Shown: positions 46,758 through 58,680, counted from the stretch's first letter. The stretch: DNA of 64,000 nucleotides from Symbiodinium natans (GCA_905221605.1 CAJNDS010000458.1:298001-362000); one strand, 5' to 3'. Numbers and translations are program-made. Notes: generated by a model not told the origin, from the sequence alone.

Positions 46758-48126
46758 GGTTTAGGGTTTAGGGTTTAGGGTTTAGGGTTTAGGGTTTAAG
46801 GTTTAGGGTTTAAGGTTTGGGGTTTAGGGTTTGGGGTTTAGGGTTTAGGGTTGGGGGGGGGGGGGGGGGGGCAGCTTTGGATGTCGGATGTCGAGGGTTT
46901 CCTGGGTTTAGGGCTTACGGGGCTTGCAGGGAGTAGGGTTTGGGGTTTGGGGTTGCAGGGCTTGGAGGGTAAAGGGTTTACAGGGTTTCGCGTTGAATCA
47001 AATTTCAGAGGCTCTAAAGAAATCCAGCGGGACATTAGAACTCTGTTCCGAGATCAATCCCAGAAAGCTATAGGTGTGATAGGTGCGAGCCACAGTTTGC
47101 CCAGCTACCTAGAAGGCAACAAATACCCCTAAACCCTAAACCCTAAACCCTGAAGCTATGAGCTCTGGACTTACTAAGCCCCCCAAGACCCTAAGCCCTA
47201 AACCCTAAACCCTAAACCCCCAGTCCCGGAACAACCCCCAAGAAGCCCCAGAACACTGTAGGGTTTAGGGTTTAGGGTTTAGGGTTTAGGGTTCAAGGGT
47301 TTAGGATTTAGGGTTTAGGGTTTATTTAGGGTTAAGGGTTTCAGAAGTCTGAAGCCTCAACCCCAGAACCCCTCAGACTCCAAAGGCTCAGTCCCGAAAT
47401 GAAACCAACGCAAACCAGCTTTACGCTCTCAAGCCCTACACCCCAAAACCGACTCTCACAGCTGAACCCAGGAATGAAACTAACAAAAGGCTATGGTTGA
47501 GAGGTTTAGGGATTGGGGTTATAGGGTTTAGGGACGTTACCCGCCATGAAGATCCTTCTGCACGTTGAGCCACGACAGCCACGACTGGGTCGTCCCACCA
47601 GGCAGGAGCGCGCCCCCAAAGCAACGATTTGGGGTTGAGGGTATCGGGTTTTGCGGCTTTGGGTTTGTCTTGCGCTTCTTCCGGTGAGCTCTTCCACGTC
47701 CTGAATGCTGATTGGGTGCTGATGACGTACGTGGCATATGTGCTCTTGTCAAGACTGATAATCTACCAGTGTTCGAGGTATAGGTTTCGAGTATGGGGAG
47801 CCATAACCATTTTGCAGACTCGGCTGCGTCTTTTCATGTTCCATGTCTTGCTTTCCTACGTCGGCAGCACCCCAGACATGCGAGAGCAGCTAGAAGACAT
47901 CGAGAGAATGCTTCGTCCCATGGATGCTAGGCATGATGGTTCGGAAATCCAGAGGGAGAGAGGGAGGGAGAGGGAGAGGGTGATAGAGAGAGAGAGGGAG
48001 AGGGAGAGAGAGAGAGAGAGGGAGAGAGGGAGAGAGACCCTAAACCCTAAACCCTAAACCCTAAACCCTAAACCCTAAACCCTAAACCCTATGGGAGGGA
48101 GGGGCCCCTAAACGTCTGAGACACAG
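46758..48126. repeat. Putative intron(s) with GA microsatellite
   Basis: TTTAGGG array 46758-46852, G run 46853-46872, C/G patches 47125-47340, unique DNA 47480-47940 with a 142-codon open frame (47629-48057, hydrophobic then Arg/Glu from the GA repeat; not recognised), a GA microsatellite 47951-48037, and CCCTAAA 48038-48090. Confidence 0.45.
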
Positions 48127-48204
48127 GGATCGTCGACAACTTCTCCGCACGGCATCCGCACACTCAAGGACACGCTGCGGCCCGGTGCTTCGTGTCTTTC
48201 AGGT
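48127..48204 (+). CDS. Putative exon, downstream series (5)
   Basis: Acceptor AGACACAG, reading GSSTTSPHGIRTLKDTLRPG then ASCLS, followed by TTTAGGG-type repeats. Coding-like; unknown family. Confidence 0.45.
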
Positions 48205-50254
48205 TGGGCTTCAGGGTTTAAGGTTTAGGGTTTAGGCTTAGGGTTTAGGGTTCAGGGCTTAGGGCTTAGGGCTTAGGTTAGTGAAAGCGTCATGACCAAT
48301 TGGTTTTAGGGCTTTTGGGGGCCAGGCTTTGTGTCTAACCCAAGGATGACAAGAATCATGAGCTAGGTTTAGGGTCTAGGGTTTAGGGTTTAGGGTTTAG
48401 GGTTTAGGGCCTCCAGAATCCTTGGGTTTAGGATCCATTGTCTTGTGGCTCTGCATTGCTGCTGTCGGAAAAACACTGCCGAAGCCGTGGATTGACAGAT
48501 CAAGCCCAAGGGGTTTGGGTTTTTAGGGTTTAGGCTTTTTGGGTTTATAGCCCTAAGGGTCCATGTACCTAATTATGGAATACTTGGGCCTTAAAGTACT
48601 TCCTATTTAAGGACTTTTGGGTCTAAGTATATAATAATAAGGTACATGGACCCTTAGGGTAGGCTTTATGAGGGCTCATCAGGGTTTATAGGGTTTACAG
48701 GGCTTGTTGGGTTTAGGGTTTAGGGTCCTTGTGTAACATGGCCTTGCCTGCAGCAAAACAAAACGACCTTATATAGCATGGTCTTGGCCGCAAGGGATCT
48801 AGAATAAAGCCCCTGAGAGCCTCAAGGCTCTGTGGGTTAGTCTAATACCGCATTGTAGGTTCTACTGTCTACTATGTTCTACTTCGAGTTTGGGGTTTAG
48901 GAAAGCTACTCAAAAGGGGACAGGGTACAGGGTCTTGGGAGGCACTTGGGGCAGCAGCCCCTTCCGAGCCCGGTAACTACCGTGCCTCTAAGGGGCATCC
49001 CTGGCCTGGGGTCGGTTAGAAGTTCAGTTTTCAAGAGGTACCGTAACGGTGCCCTTACACTCTCCTAAGCTTTCTGAAACCCTGAGGTTTTTGAAGCCCT
49101 GAACTGTGGAGCTCACATTTCAGGCCCCCCCCAAAGATGCGAAGTTCTAAGACTCTGCGACCCTGCTTGCATGTGGGACGCTTAGGGTGTGCAGGTTGGG
49201 GGTAGGATCGACGGCTTGGAGGACCTAGCCTACCAACATGAGGTTCAGGTGTTTGACGATGACGTTTACGCACGATTAATCACCTGTCACTTTGCCGACG
49301 TCGCCGAGCCCTGAAGACGAACTCACTTCCAAGAGCAAGCTTCACGAACCCTGGGGGTTGTAGGACATGTGGAGCTAGTGTGATGCATGCCGAGCTGCTT
49401 GGGACTTGAACTTCAGTGAGAGTCGAGCGCGTGGAGCCATAAAGATGCCCAGTATGCTATGCTGACTATCACTTTTGGGATCCTCGCGCAGCTCTTGCAG
49501 CTCCAGCTTTCTCCCAGGAATTGAAGTTTGGGCACCACGTGAATTTCAAGACGTGCTCCCCACAGTCTGCTGCCGCTGCTTGCTATTGAACATATGCGTC
49601 ATGGCCCATGTTGGCGAACTATGTTGAGCTGTTGAGCTATACCTGTTCGGAAACGGTAGGAGCATCCGCATCGGCGTTCCGCTTTGCTATGGCCTGTATA
49701 GCGACTTCATCACATCTTCGGAGTAGTGGCAAGGTGTGCTGAGTCTTTATGCCGAGCAGGAAAGGTTGGGTTTACCTGTTCTTGGGTTTAGGGTTTAGGG
49801 TTTAGGGTTGTAGGGTCCAGGTGCTGGATTTAGACGAAGCACAAAGCTCTCGGCATGAGGATGCCAACCGGATGACCCAGACTGGAACCGAGTCATGAAT
49901 CCGAGCTACGTCAAGGACGGCAGGGTGTTGGGAAAGTTTGCGCATGTAAATGATCCAGGGCTTGAAGGCTTTCATCCTTGGACCCGTTTAGGGTTTACGC
50001 CCTTAGATGGTTAGGTTTAGCTCGTTAGTTTGGGTTACAACATTGCACAGTCAAAATCCCATTCCAGCTAACTTGCCCGCTGCTAATCTAGCATGCGAGA
50101 TAGCGACCTGTTGAAGCCGGAGAAGTACACTTGCAAGAACACCCTAAACCCTAAACCCTAAACCCTAAACCCTAAACCCTAAACCCTAAACCCTAAACCC
50201 TAAACCCTAAACCCTAAACCCTAAACCTAAACCCTAAACCCCAAAAGCAACAAG
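48205..50254. repeat. Long interval with family C element
   Basis: G arrays 48215-48275 and 48365-48410, family C palindromic element 48551-48659, unique DNA 48740-49780 with no recognisable gene, G array 49784-49812, and a CCCTAAA array 50141-50240. Confidence 0.5.
48551..48659. mobile_element. Short inverted-repeat element, family C
   Basis: Ends are a perfect 20-bp inverted repeat, CCCTAAGGGTCCATGTACCT; 109 bp; AT-rich middle. Non-coding. Its last bases overlap telomere-like text (CCCTAA). Confidence 0.85.
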
Positions 50255-50304
50255 GCCCGCTGCACCTCGAGCCCAAGCCGCCATCGGGCTCCTGTCATGT
50301 GGCC
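50255..50304 (+). CDS. Putative exon, downstream series (6)
   Basis: Acceptor CAACAAG after a CCCTAAA array; open but frame ambiguous (one reads ARCTSSPSRHRAPVMW). C-type repeats follow instead of G-type. Low confidence. Confidence 0.25.
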
Positions 50305-50466
50305 CTGAAACCCTTCATAAGCTGGGTCCCTCTGATAGCCTGAACCCCTGATGCCCTTGCACTTAAAGTCCTCCCCTAAACCCTAAACCTAAACCCTGAA
50401 CCCTGAACCCTAAACCCTAAACCCTAAACCCTAAACCCTAAACCCTAAACCTCGGTCTCAACGAAG

Positions 50467-50527
50467 GAGGAGCCCCCGATACTACTCTCACCACCCACGC
50501 CATCGCGGCCTTCGAAACCCAAGCAGG
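50467..50527 (+). CDS. Putative exon, downstream series (7)
   Basis: Acceptor AACGAAG, reading EEPPILLSPPTPSRPSKPKQ, Pro/Ser-rich, between two C arrays. Unknown family. Confidence 0.35.
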
Positions 50528-50766
50528 CAAACTGTGTACCCTAAACCCTAAACCCTAAACCCTTGTAGCAGTTGAGGGGTGTGTCCCAGAAGTCCTGCGT
50601 TAAAACATTGCCCAAAACCCCAAGCCCCAAAGCCGTAAACGCCAAATCCCCCTAAACCCTAAACCCTAAACCCTAAACCCTAAACCCTAAACCCTAAGCC
50701 CTAAACCCTAAACCCTAAACCCCAAACCCTAAAACCGAAACCCATCAACCCATGGGCAAATGCCAG

Positions 50767-50843
50767 GGTTTCTCGCAGGAAAGGGCATGGAGGTGCTTTC
50801 AGCATCCCAGGGAGGGTCGGCCTCGGTTCAATCCCGAGCTTAG
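50767..50843 (+). CDS. Putative exon, downstream series (8)
   Basis: Acceptor ATGCCAG after CCCTAAA repeats (50652-50740), reading GFSQERAWRCFQHPREGRPR then FNPELS, then a stop inside what would be the intron. Weak G-type text follows. Unknown family. Confidence 0.4.
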
Positions 50844-53800
50844 TTAGAAACCTAGGCTCTTCGCGTCTTGGGGTTTAGGTTTGTGGTTTTTCTTGTCTTT
50901 TTCTGGGGTTTTGGGGGTTAGAGTGTTTAGGGTTGTCAGGGTCCAGGGGGTCTTAATTGTGCTGAATGCTTGGGTGTCGAGGCTCTCAGAAGGTCCAACC
51001 CCTTTAGCTCAAAGAGCATAAGCCGCATGCAGCCCCAATGATGAGCTCTTGAACCCTCAAACATTAAGACGCTTCAGCTCCCAACTCCTTTACCCAAACC
51101 TCGTGCCACCCTAAACCCTAAACCCTAAACCCTAAACCCTAAACCCTAAACCCTAAACCCTAAACCCTAAACCCTAAACCCTAAACCCTAAACCCTAAAC
51201 CCTAAACCCTAAACCGCAAGCAACTCCTAAGAATCTAAGACCCTAAACCCCAAGCCCTACGACCCGAAACCCTAAAACCCGCAACCCTAAACCCTATGCC
51301 TTGAATATACCCTGGGAGTCCGCGGCCATTCCTGGAATGACCCTGTAAGCTAGACCATTTCAGGGCTTGTTGTAAGCTGGCAATTTGCACTTGCTAGCTG
51401 AATGTGGTTGATGGCACCAATAGAGACGCCTTTCGGGGAGTGATCAATTCACGAGCTTGGGTTATAGAGGGGTAACATGCGGCGCTGATGTGCTGGCTGC
51501 TCGCCTTGAAGCCGAATCATGAAAAGGCTATGGCTATGTGCCCCTGAATCAAGGCTTTTCGCACAGGTGCAAAAAATAGCTTGTTTGTTGCTGTCGCTTT
51601 TCAGTGTGTTTTCTCCACGACAACGCACCCTGGCGCTGGAGTCTTTGTTTGGATGAAGCGCCAATGAATGAATTGAGGCTTGAGTAATAACGTGCAACAC
51701 TGTGCGCTTTGCGTGTGTGTACAGTTCTTCTGCTAATGTGTGGAGCGGAGCGACATGCATTTTGACAGAATATGCTGTAGTAAAACAGATTCTATGTTAT
51801 GTGGTGCTGAAGCTGCCTACAATGTTCGGACATGAGTCAATTGACGTGAGGATGGTTGAACTTGAGCGATTGTGATATATTGTGATGGCATGCTTGGCGG
51901 AGCTAGCGTGCGAACTCACTTCTCGAGGATCCCATGAAACAAACCAGCGATAACACCGGAAGGTCTCAAGGTGTCAACGTCCTCAGTTTTCTGCGTCTCA
52001 GGCACGCCCGTAAAGACGTCGACAGTTAGTGATCTTGACAGTACGACTTTGTCTGATCGTCCGATCAGCTTTGAGTTTAGGCTTGCACCGGTCATAAGTG
52101 ATCACGATTGGGCGCATGATGATATATAAATCCTTCCTAGGAAAGACTCGCCTGCGCGCTCACTGCTCGGTTCTAGGTGTTTATGATCGATTCGTGTTTT
52201 TGGAGTTTGGGAGCTTTTGGATAAAGGGTGTTTCATAGTCATGACACTTCCGGCTGTGTGCAGCAGTGTGCTTGGAGCGCCCTTGCGTGGGCGCAGGCCA
52301 GCTTCAAAAACAATACTTATCAGTTACAATCTACTGGCGCAGTTGTTCTACAATCACAGGTTGGCAAGGAGGCAGCGTTGCTTGTGGGGTTTTTGAAGGG
52401 CCGGACAGGAAAGCCGTGAATAGCGTGAATGGTGTGCTGTTTGGGCGCAAACTGCGTGGTGATCCCTAATCTGTCCCGTATACCCCAGTTTCGATGTGAG
52501 GACCTTAGAGCGTGAACCAGCGTGAAAGCGCGTGAAATCACCGTGAAATCACCGTGAAACACCATTCTAGAACGTGAAAGGCCATTCTAAACCGTGAGCG
52601 CCCATTCTGGGACGAGACCAAAAATCCTGTAGATTGATTGCGAGTTTTTGGCAGAAACATGACCGTGAAGGGCCGTGATTGGCCGTGAGGAAATCCAGAC
52701 ACTGTTGCCATAAAGTGAATGAGGTTTGCCTTTGATGTCTGTGCCAAGGTCTGTGCGTGATCCGAAACATGGAAATCGGCGATGTCTGTCGGGTCTTCTA
52801 TCTTACATGGTATCACCATCTTGTCCAAGCAAGCTGACGCGGAAAGGTTCAGCGGCGACGAACAAGCAAGCGCTCTGCGTCACTGGGATGAAGCTAAGTA
52901 GACCTGCCTGTGACCCGCAGGGGCAGACCCACTTACACATTCATTTGCCGCAGTGGCTTTGTTTACAAATTCCGGCGTGCAAAGGGAGGGCGGGGCCGCC
53001 TTGGATGGATCATGAGCGTCGTGCTCAGATTAGCAACATCCTGTAGACTATACAGCCTATATACGTAGTTACATATGGGTGCCATGCACAAGTGCGCGTC
53101 ACGCTCTAATGTTTTTTTGCATCTTGTTCGAACCCTCAAATTTCGCAACCGGGCTGCCGCGCAAAAAATCCTTCCGTGCGTTGGCATCTGTTCAATATGC
53201 GTACGCCGTCCTAAACTCCGTCGCTCTATGGAACGAATTTTAATTTTTGGACTCCTCCGACGCAGGTGCTCGCGCGGATGCCTTAACTGCGTTTCCTGGC
53301 GTGACTGGTCCACATGCCCACACCCATCAACAGCTTTTGAGCTTCATGCTTGAATCTGTGGCCATGGAAAGTCTACTATAGAGCCTGGAGCTCTGCACTT
53401 GCTCGGAACTGCAGTGCGCACATTCCGAGGTGCGCTAGATGAAACATGCCATGTCTCAGAGCCTTTGGCCTGAGACTTGCAATCAATCTACTTGCAGCCA
53501 TGCTGCTGGCCACAGCGGCTGTGGTGCATTAAGTGTCAACTAGATTTCTGCAACATTTTGCCCTGTCAGCGCACCCATGCTTATTTGCTTGCACCTAAGT
53601 CTCGGACGATGAAAAAACACAAGCTTCAGCTGGGGTTCAATGAAACAACTGGTAGAGTGGCCCTGTGTGGAACAGATGCGTGCCAACCTTTGCCTGAGGG
53701 TGCATGTTTGCAAAATTGGACTCATGAAAAACCGGCCATCGTGAATTGGAAAAACCCATTCCCGGAATATGCTTTATGGAACGCACACTCCCGAAAAAGG

Positions 53801-53896
53801 CTTTGGAATCCTAGGGTATACCCCGTTCCCTGAGGCCCTAAACCCTAAACCCTAAACCCCAAACTCTAAACCCTGCGATTTTCGATTTGGACGAAG
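50844..53896. other. Mostly repeat-free island of about 2.5 kb
   Basis: After C arrays at 51108-51215 the telomere-like repeats stop until 53830. The unique DNA at 51300-53830 has scattered open frames (103 codons minus at 51449-51760; 118 codons plus at 53477-53833), none recognised. About ten CCGTGA motifs cluster at 52505-52695. CCCTAAA at 53830-53872 restarts the pattern. Confidence 0.4.
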
Positions 53897-53989
53897 GTGA
53901 ACCCTGCCTTGGAGCGCATGTGCCAGGAAGCCTTCTCCGACATGGCCCGCTACCTCGGCTCTTCCTCCCCAGAGACTCCCACAGTACAG
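53897..53989 (+). CDS. Putative exon, downstream series (9)
   Basis: Acceptor GACGAAG, reading VNPALERMCQEAFSDMARYL then GSSSPETPTVQ, ending at CAG|GGTTTAGGG. C array before, TTTAGGG array after. One of the most convincing downstream exons; helical and acidic; family unknown. Confidence 0.6.
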
Positions 53990-55336
53990 GGTTTAGGGTT
54001 TAGGGTTTAGGATTTAGGGTTTAGGGTTTAGGGTTTGGTTAGGGTTTAGGGTTCAGGGTTTTAGGGTTTAGGGTTTAGAGTGCCCTGCACCCCAAAGACC
54101 GAAATCCTCAAGCCCTCAACCCCGCAATGCAGTCACGAAACTGGAGACCTGCCCTGCTCAAGGGGCAGTCTCTGGGTTGAACTCTCGGCCCTCTTATTTC
54201 TAAGGGGCACTTATGTATTTAAATGTTTCTGTGCATTTTCGGATATAGATACAGATGTAGATACAGAGTTACATACATACGATCCTGTTTCTAGGTCTGC
54301 TATGAACGCCCCCCCCCCCCCCCCCCCCGACCCTATACCATAGGGGGGGGGAAATATTGGCCTGCAAGAAACGGATTTGGGGTTCTTAAGGCATGACAAG
54401 GGTTCAGGAGGGTCTGTGGGCCCCCAAAAGCCCCCCAAAAATCTCGAATAATCTGGTCCAGCACTTCATTGTAGAAACACAAGGTACAGTGATTGGGAGG
54501 GCCAAGGCGGGCTTAGGATGATTAGGAGGGCTTTGGGGGTGGCTTAGGGGGAGTTTGGGGGGGGGATGGGGGCTGGAGCTTTCGGGGTGTAGATGTCTGG
54601 TTTGGCCACTCTGGCATTGCATCCTTGCGTCCGTCCCTGCTGTGGTCAAGTCCTGGGATCCTTATAAGCGAAGGCCCAAGAAGGCCGCAAAAATTCAGTC
54701 GGATCTTGGGTCGTATCGGATTTCAGACCCTTCACCATGAACCCTGAGCCCAAACCCGTGGCGGCATCAGGGATAGTGCTTGGAGAATCCGGGGCCTTAG
54801 GAAGTGGTGATTAAGCTGGGTAGGATAAGGGGGACCCTTAAAGGGGAACCCCTTCTTAACCCTCTTCTGGTTCTCTTAAACAGGGACCTTACTCAGAGGG
54901 TCTATATCCCCAAGGGTCCCCCGAATCCTATCCCCTATGATTACGCTGGGCTGGTACTTTAAGCTGGGCTATAAAGTAGGAGAAGTGGGTTCGTAGATCT
55001 TCTATCTCTCTACTCTGCACCTGCTTACAACCCCGGTCTGGAAGAGCCCCCAAGAGTGTTAACCCTAAACCCTAAACCCTAAACCCTAAACCCTAAAGCC
55101 TAAACGGTGAGCTCAGGTGGTCTTGCCACGCAGTGCTGTGGATCTGAACTTAAAATGGAGGCCGTTGACGGTTCCCCAAGCCAAGGGGTTTTGGGTTCTA
55201 GCTGTTTCTTGTTTTGGGGACTCGTCTTTGGCAACACAGGCCCTTACAAATGCACCATCCCTTCCACACCCCCCCCCCCCCCCCACCCGCAACCCTAAAG
55301 CCTAGACCCTAAACCCTAAACCCTAAACTCTTCCAG
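53990..55336. repeat. Putative intron with family G element
   Basis: TTTAGGG array 53990-54078, C run 54310-54328, unique DNA, family G element 54821-54932, CCCTAAA 55062-55095, C run 55269-55285, and CCCTAAA 55305-55328. Confidence 0.5.
54821..54932. mobile_element. Short inverted-repeat element, family G
   Basis: Closely similar to 16335-16443 through its whole length, including the CTTAACCCTCTTCTGG-TCTC core. Confidence 0.8.
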
Positions 55337-55430
55337 GGAAGGGCCACAACAGTTGTGTGACCCTCTCGCGGTGTTCAAAATGGGGGGAGTGGGTTCACCG
55401 CACAGCTAAAGCTAAAGCTCCTGAAAGCCC
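55337..55430 (+). CDS. Putative exon, downstream series (10)
   Basis: Acceptor CTTCCAG, one frame reading KGHNSCVTLSRCSKWGEWVH then RTAKA. The other frames stop early. Unknown family. Confidence 0.35.
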
Positions 55431-55685
55431 AAAAACCGCGACGCCCTAAAGATGCCTTTAAGGCCAAAAATCTAAGGTTGGACCTTCATACCAGCGACAC
55501 CCCAAAAGGTCCCCATACTGTACAGGTGGTGCCTTAGGCTCCGAAACACCCCGAAAAAGGCCGATCCCTCAACCCCTCTGTTTGAAAGCCTAAAGCCCTC
55601 AACCCTAACCGCCGCAGCCCTAAACCCCCCCCCCCCCCTTGGAACCCGAAACCCTTAACTCTCAAACTTGAACAGGCCCAGTAAG
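55431..55685. repeat. Putative intron with C-type 3' end
   Basis: Degenerate repeats, a CCCC run at 55626-55637, and CCCTAAC/CCCTTAAC text before the acceptor GTAAG. Confidence 0.45.
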
Positions 55686-55743
55686 GAGGAGGTCTCGAAG
55701 ATCATCCTCGAGTTGACTCGTGACAACGTGGCCGCGCTTGCGG
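55686..55743 (+). CDS. Putative exon, downstream series (11)
   Basis: Reads EEVSKIILELTRDNVAALA, an amphipathic helix. The next exon starts with a near copy of the bases after its donor (TTGCGGCTGCGAG against TTGCAGATGCCGG), the direct-repeat pattern of the main gene. A long TTTAGGG array follows. Confidence 0.55.
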
Positions 55744-56055
55744 CTGCGAGCTGAGCCAAGAAGCGTTTTCGGTTTAGGGTTTAGGGTTTAGGGTTTAGGG
55801 TTTAGGGTTTAGGGTTTAGGGTTTAGGGTTTAGGGTTTAGGGTTTAGGGTTTAGGGTTTAGGGTTTAGGGTTTAGGGTTTAGGGTTTAGACCCTTACCAT
55901 AGGGGCCTCTTGATCCAGGACCTCCTTTCCGGCCTGATCCCCTTGTAGGAGTCCTCCCAGGCCCTTGAGGTACCCTAAACCCTAAACCCTAAACCCTAAA
56001 TCCTAAACCCTCAACCTTAAACCCTAAACCCTAAACCCTAAAATGCCAGTTGCAG
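55744..56055. repeat. Putative intron (about 310 nt), telomeric ends
   Basis: About 17 TTTAGGG units at 55773-55888, a short unique stretch, then CCCTAAA 55974-56042 and acceptor GTTGCAG. Compact inverted telomeric intron. Confidence 0.7.
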
Positions 56056-56129
56056 ATGCCGGCATTTCCGCCCCGCAGCAAGAACAATTTGACACCTTTG
56101 GTTTTGAGCTCCTCCAGTCCCTGAGCCCT
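56056..56129 (+). CDS. Putative exon, downstream series (12)
   Basis: Joined to the previous exon it reads DAGISAPQQEQFDTFGFELL then QSLSP, ending at CCT|GCCTAA, a GC donor (read-through would stop one codon later). Coding-like; family unknown. Confidence 0.55.
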
Positions 56130-56594
56130 GCCTAAACCCGAAGCCCCAAACTCTTCACCCAAAACCCTGAAGCCCTGAAACCCTGAAACCCTAAAACCCT
56201 AAAGCCCTAAATTCAAAAACCCTAAGCTCTAAAGCTCTACCTCGGAGGAAAGAGCTGGGCCTAAGGCATCAGAAGCCAGCACTCGTTCTTACTGCGGGAA
56301 AGCAAGTAGGACCCAGAGTAGGCCCTTACTCCCTGTGTTTTAGGGTTTAGGTTTTAAGGGGGGTTGCTAGGACTCAGAGTAGGCCCGTATTCCTTTCTTT
56401 TGAGGGTTTAGGTCCTCTGACAAGCCCCCTGTTATGCAAAGGGTACCCTTTTTCATTCTTCGGTTACTCTTAGAGTAGACCGGGGTCCTAACCCTGGAAT
56501 TCCCTAAACACGAAACCCAAAACCCGAAACCCTAAACCCTAAACCCTAAACCCTAAACCCTAAACCCTAAACCGCCTTGAGGCTTCAGTTCTAG
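56130..56594. repeat. Putative intron, C arrays
   Basis: C-type CCCTGAAACCC repeats 56130-56240, weak G-type text 56338-56420, and CCCTAAA 56520-56572 at the 3' end. Confidence 0.5.
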
Positions 56595-56630
56595 GAGGGC
56601 CTGGGCTTCGTGAGCATTAGGGGTTCTAAG
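56595..56630 (+). CDS. Putative exon, downstream series (13)
   Basis: Acceptor GTTCTAG, reading EGLGFVSIRGSK, then a TTTAGGG array from 56658. Short; unknown family. Confidence 0.35.
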
Positions 56631-57888
56631 TTTACGCGTTCAGGCTTGAGGTGTCAGGGGTTTAGGGTTTAGGGTTTAGGGTTTTGGTTTTAGGGTTTAG
56701 GGTTTAGGGTTTAGGGTTTAGGGTTTAGGGTTTAGGGCTTGGTGTTTAGGGTTCAGGGCTCTAGTTCTTACGGGCTTGGGGTTTTCGGATCTGTTCTGTT
56801 TCGGCTCTTGGGCGGAGGTTTTCAGGCTTTGGGGTGGCATGGAGGTGTTTTGGGTTTGGAGTATATGCTCATCACACAACCATACATTTGCCTCAGACTT
56901 GGAAGTCAGGGAATCCTCCTCTGTCTAAGAAGACCTTGTGTATAGGGCTTGAGAGTGTAGGGTTTGGGGGTAGTTTGTGGCTGGTGGCCTTTCCCCCCCT
57001 GCCCCCTGGCAACCTTTCGTTTCAGCAGCGTTAGGATGAGCCCCATCCATACCGAGCAGGCAGCACGTCAGCACTGCGTAGGAACAACTGTTACTGATCG
57101 TAGCTCCACAGCGATGTACCACAAGCAACAGGCTACGAAAAGCGGCCCGCCTTGCAACAGACCATACCCAGAACATGCACTGGGCAGGATTGCCAGTTCG
57201 TTTGCTCTCGATGTCTGCGCAAATGCAAATCCATGCCTTACGAAGCCATCCACTTAGGGCCTTAGGGTACAGGGGGTTGAGGGTTCAGATAAACCTTCCG
57301 CCAAGATTCTGGACGCCCCCTGCAAAACTAAGAAACCTGTCAGACGCAACAGCGCAAAGCCTGCAGCGAAGGCTCCCCACGGTCCGCCGCAAGGGCGTCG
57401 CAATGCAACGGGTTTGCGTTCTGCTGCAATCGGTTTGGCTTTCAAGAGCACGACGGGACCCCACGGTGTCAGCCGAGTGTGTAATGCCAGTACTTGCCGA
57501 AAGGCTGTTCCATCACGTCAATATGTGTCGTCAGCAGGAAGCGATAGTTTGACGTTTCCGGAGGGGACCTAAATGAATGCACCCTACGGCCACAAAAGCT
57601 CAACTTGTCAGTTGCTTTCTGGGGAGCAGAGCGCAGTTGCAAATCGGAGCATACATGGATGCACCATGCCAAGTTTGCCCTAAACCCTAAACCCTGAACC
57701 CTAAACCCTAAACCCTAAACCCTAAACCCTAAACCCTAAACCCTAAACCCTAGACCCGCTGTCACATGTATGTGGAGTGCTCACTACCCCGTTGCTGTTT
57801 GCGAAGATTGCCGTGCTGTCATCGAAGGTCATCGCCACTTTGAGCGTATTCGGCGCGCGCCCCGGGATTCCAAAAAACAGCCTATTAC

Positions 57889-57990
57889 CCAGAGGGTCCA
57901 TTTGTATTGCTATTACGGAATTAGGTACCAAAAGCCATACTAAATAGGGTTTTGGAGTGCCTAAATCCATAATAACACGACAAATGGACT
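57889..57990. mobile_element. Short inverted-repeat element, family B
   Basis: CCAGAGGGTCCATTTGTATT at the left, GACAAATGGACTGG at the right, with TTAGGTACC and CCATACTAAATAGGG inside. Confidence 0.75.
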
Positions 57991-58159
57991 GGTTATGTGT
58001 CGAAATAACTTGACAACTTCGACGGTGGGCAGTTTGTGCTCACGTGTTCTTTGTTTGACTCAGGCGTTGGGCTTTGTTTCTGGGTTCTATGGCTTGCTTC
58101 TTGGCGAGCTCGGTCCCTTCTCAAGACCTCTAGCCACCAAAATACGGAGAAAGGCCATC

Positions 58160-58264
58160 CCTTGGAGGATCCAAAAAGTAGAACCCTCAAATAGTACACT
58201 ATACTACAATTGTGTCAGTTTTAGGAACCCTTAAGAGGATCTACTTTTTTGGATCCTCCCAGGG
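58160..58264. mobile_element. Short inverted-repeat element, family D
   Basis: Ends CCTTGGAGGATCCAAAAAGT and complement ACTTTTTTGGATCCTCCCAGG, 105 bp, non-coding, with one base of slippage in the A/T run. Confidence 0.75.
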
Positions 58265-58435
58265 GTCTAACCCTCAACCCTCAACCCTAAACCCTAAACC
58301 CTAAACCCTGAAAAAACAAATCTGAAGGGTTACACCCAAGGGTCTGGGTGTGTTTTGGGAGTCGCCCCTAAGCCCCAACGCAAATTCACTCATTGACTCG
58401 AGCAACAGCCCATGTGTGGATGTGTTTTGTTCAGG

Positions 58436-58680
58436 GTTTAGGGTCAGGGTTTAGGGTTTAGGGTTTAGGGTTTAGGTTTTAGGGTTTAGGGTTTAGGGTT
58501 TAGTCTAGGGTTTAGGGTTTAGGGTTTAGGGTTTAGGGTACGCATAGGGTTTAGGGTTTAGGGTTTAGGGTTTAGGGTTTAGGGTTTAGGGTTTAGGGTT
58601 TAGGGTTTAGGGTTTAGGGTTTAGGGTTTAGGGTTTAGGGTTTAGGGTTTAGGGTTTAGCGTTGAGGGTCCAGGGTTTAG
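58436..58680. repeat. Longest TTTAGGG array
   Basis: About 33 units with small interruptions (CTAGGG, TACGCA). G-strand orientation. Confidence 0.95.

Noticed and set aside
47629..48057. 142-codon frame with Arg/Glu tail
   Set aside because: The tail is the GA microsatellite in translation; the hydrophobic front part matches nothing I know. Left as unproven.
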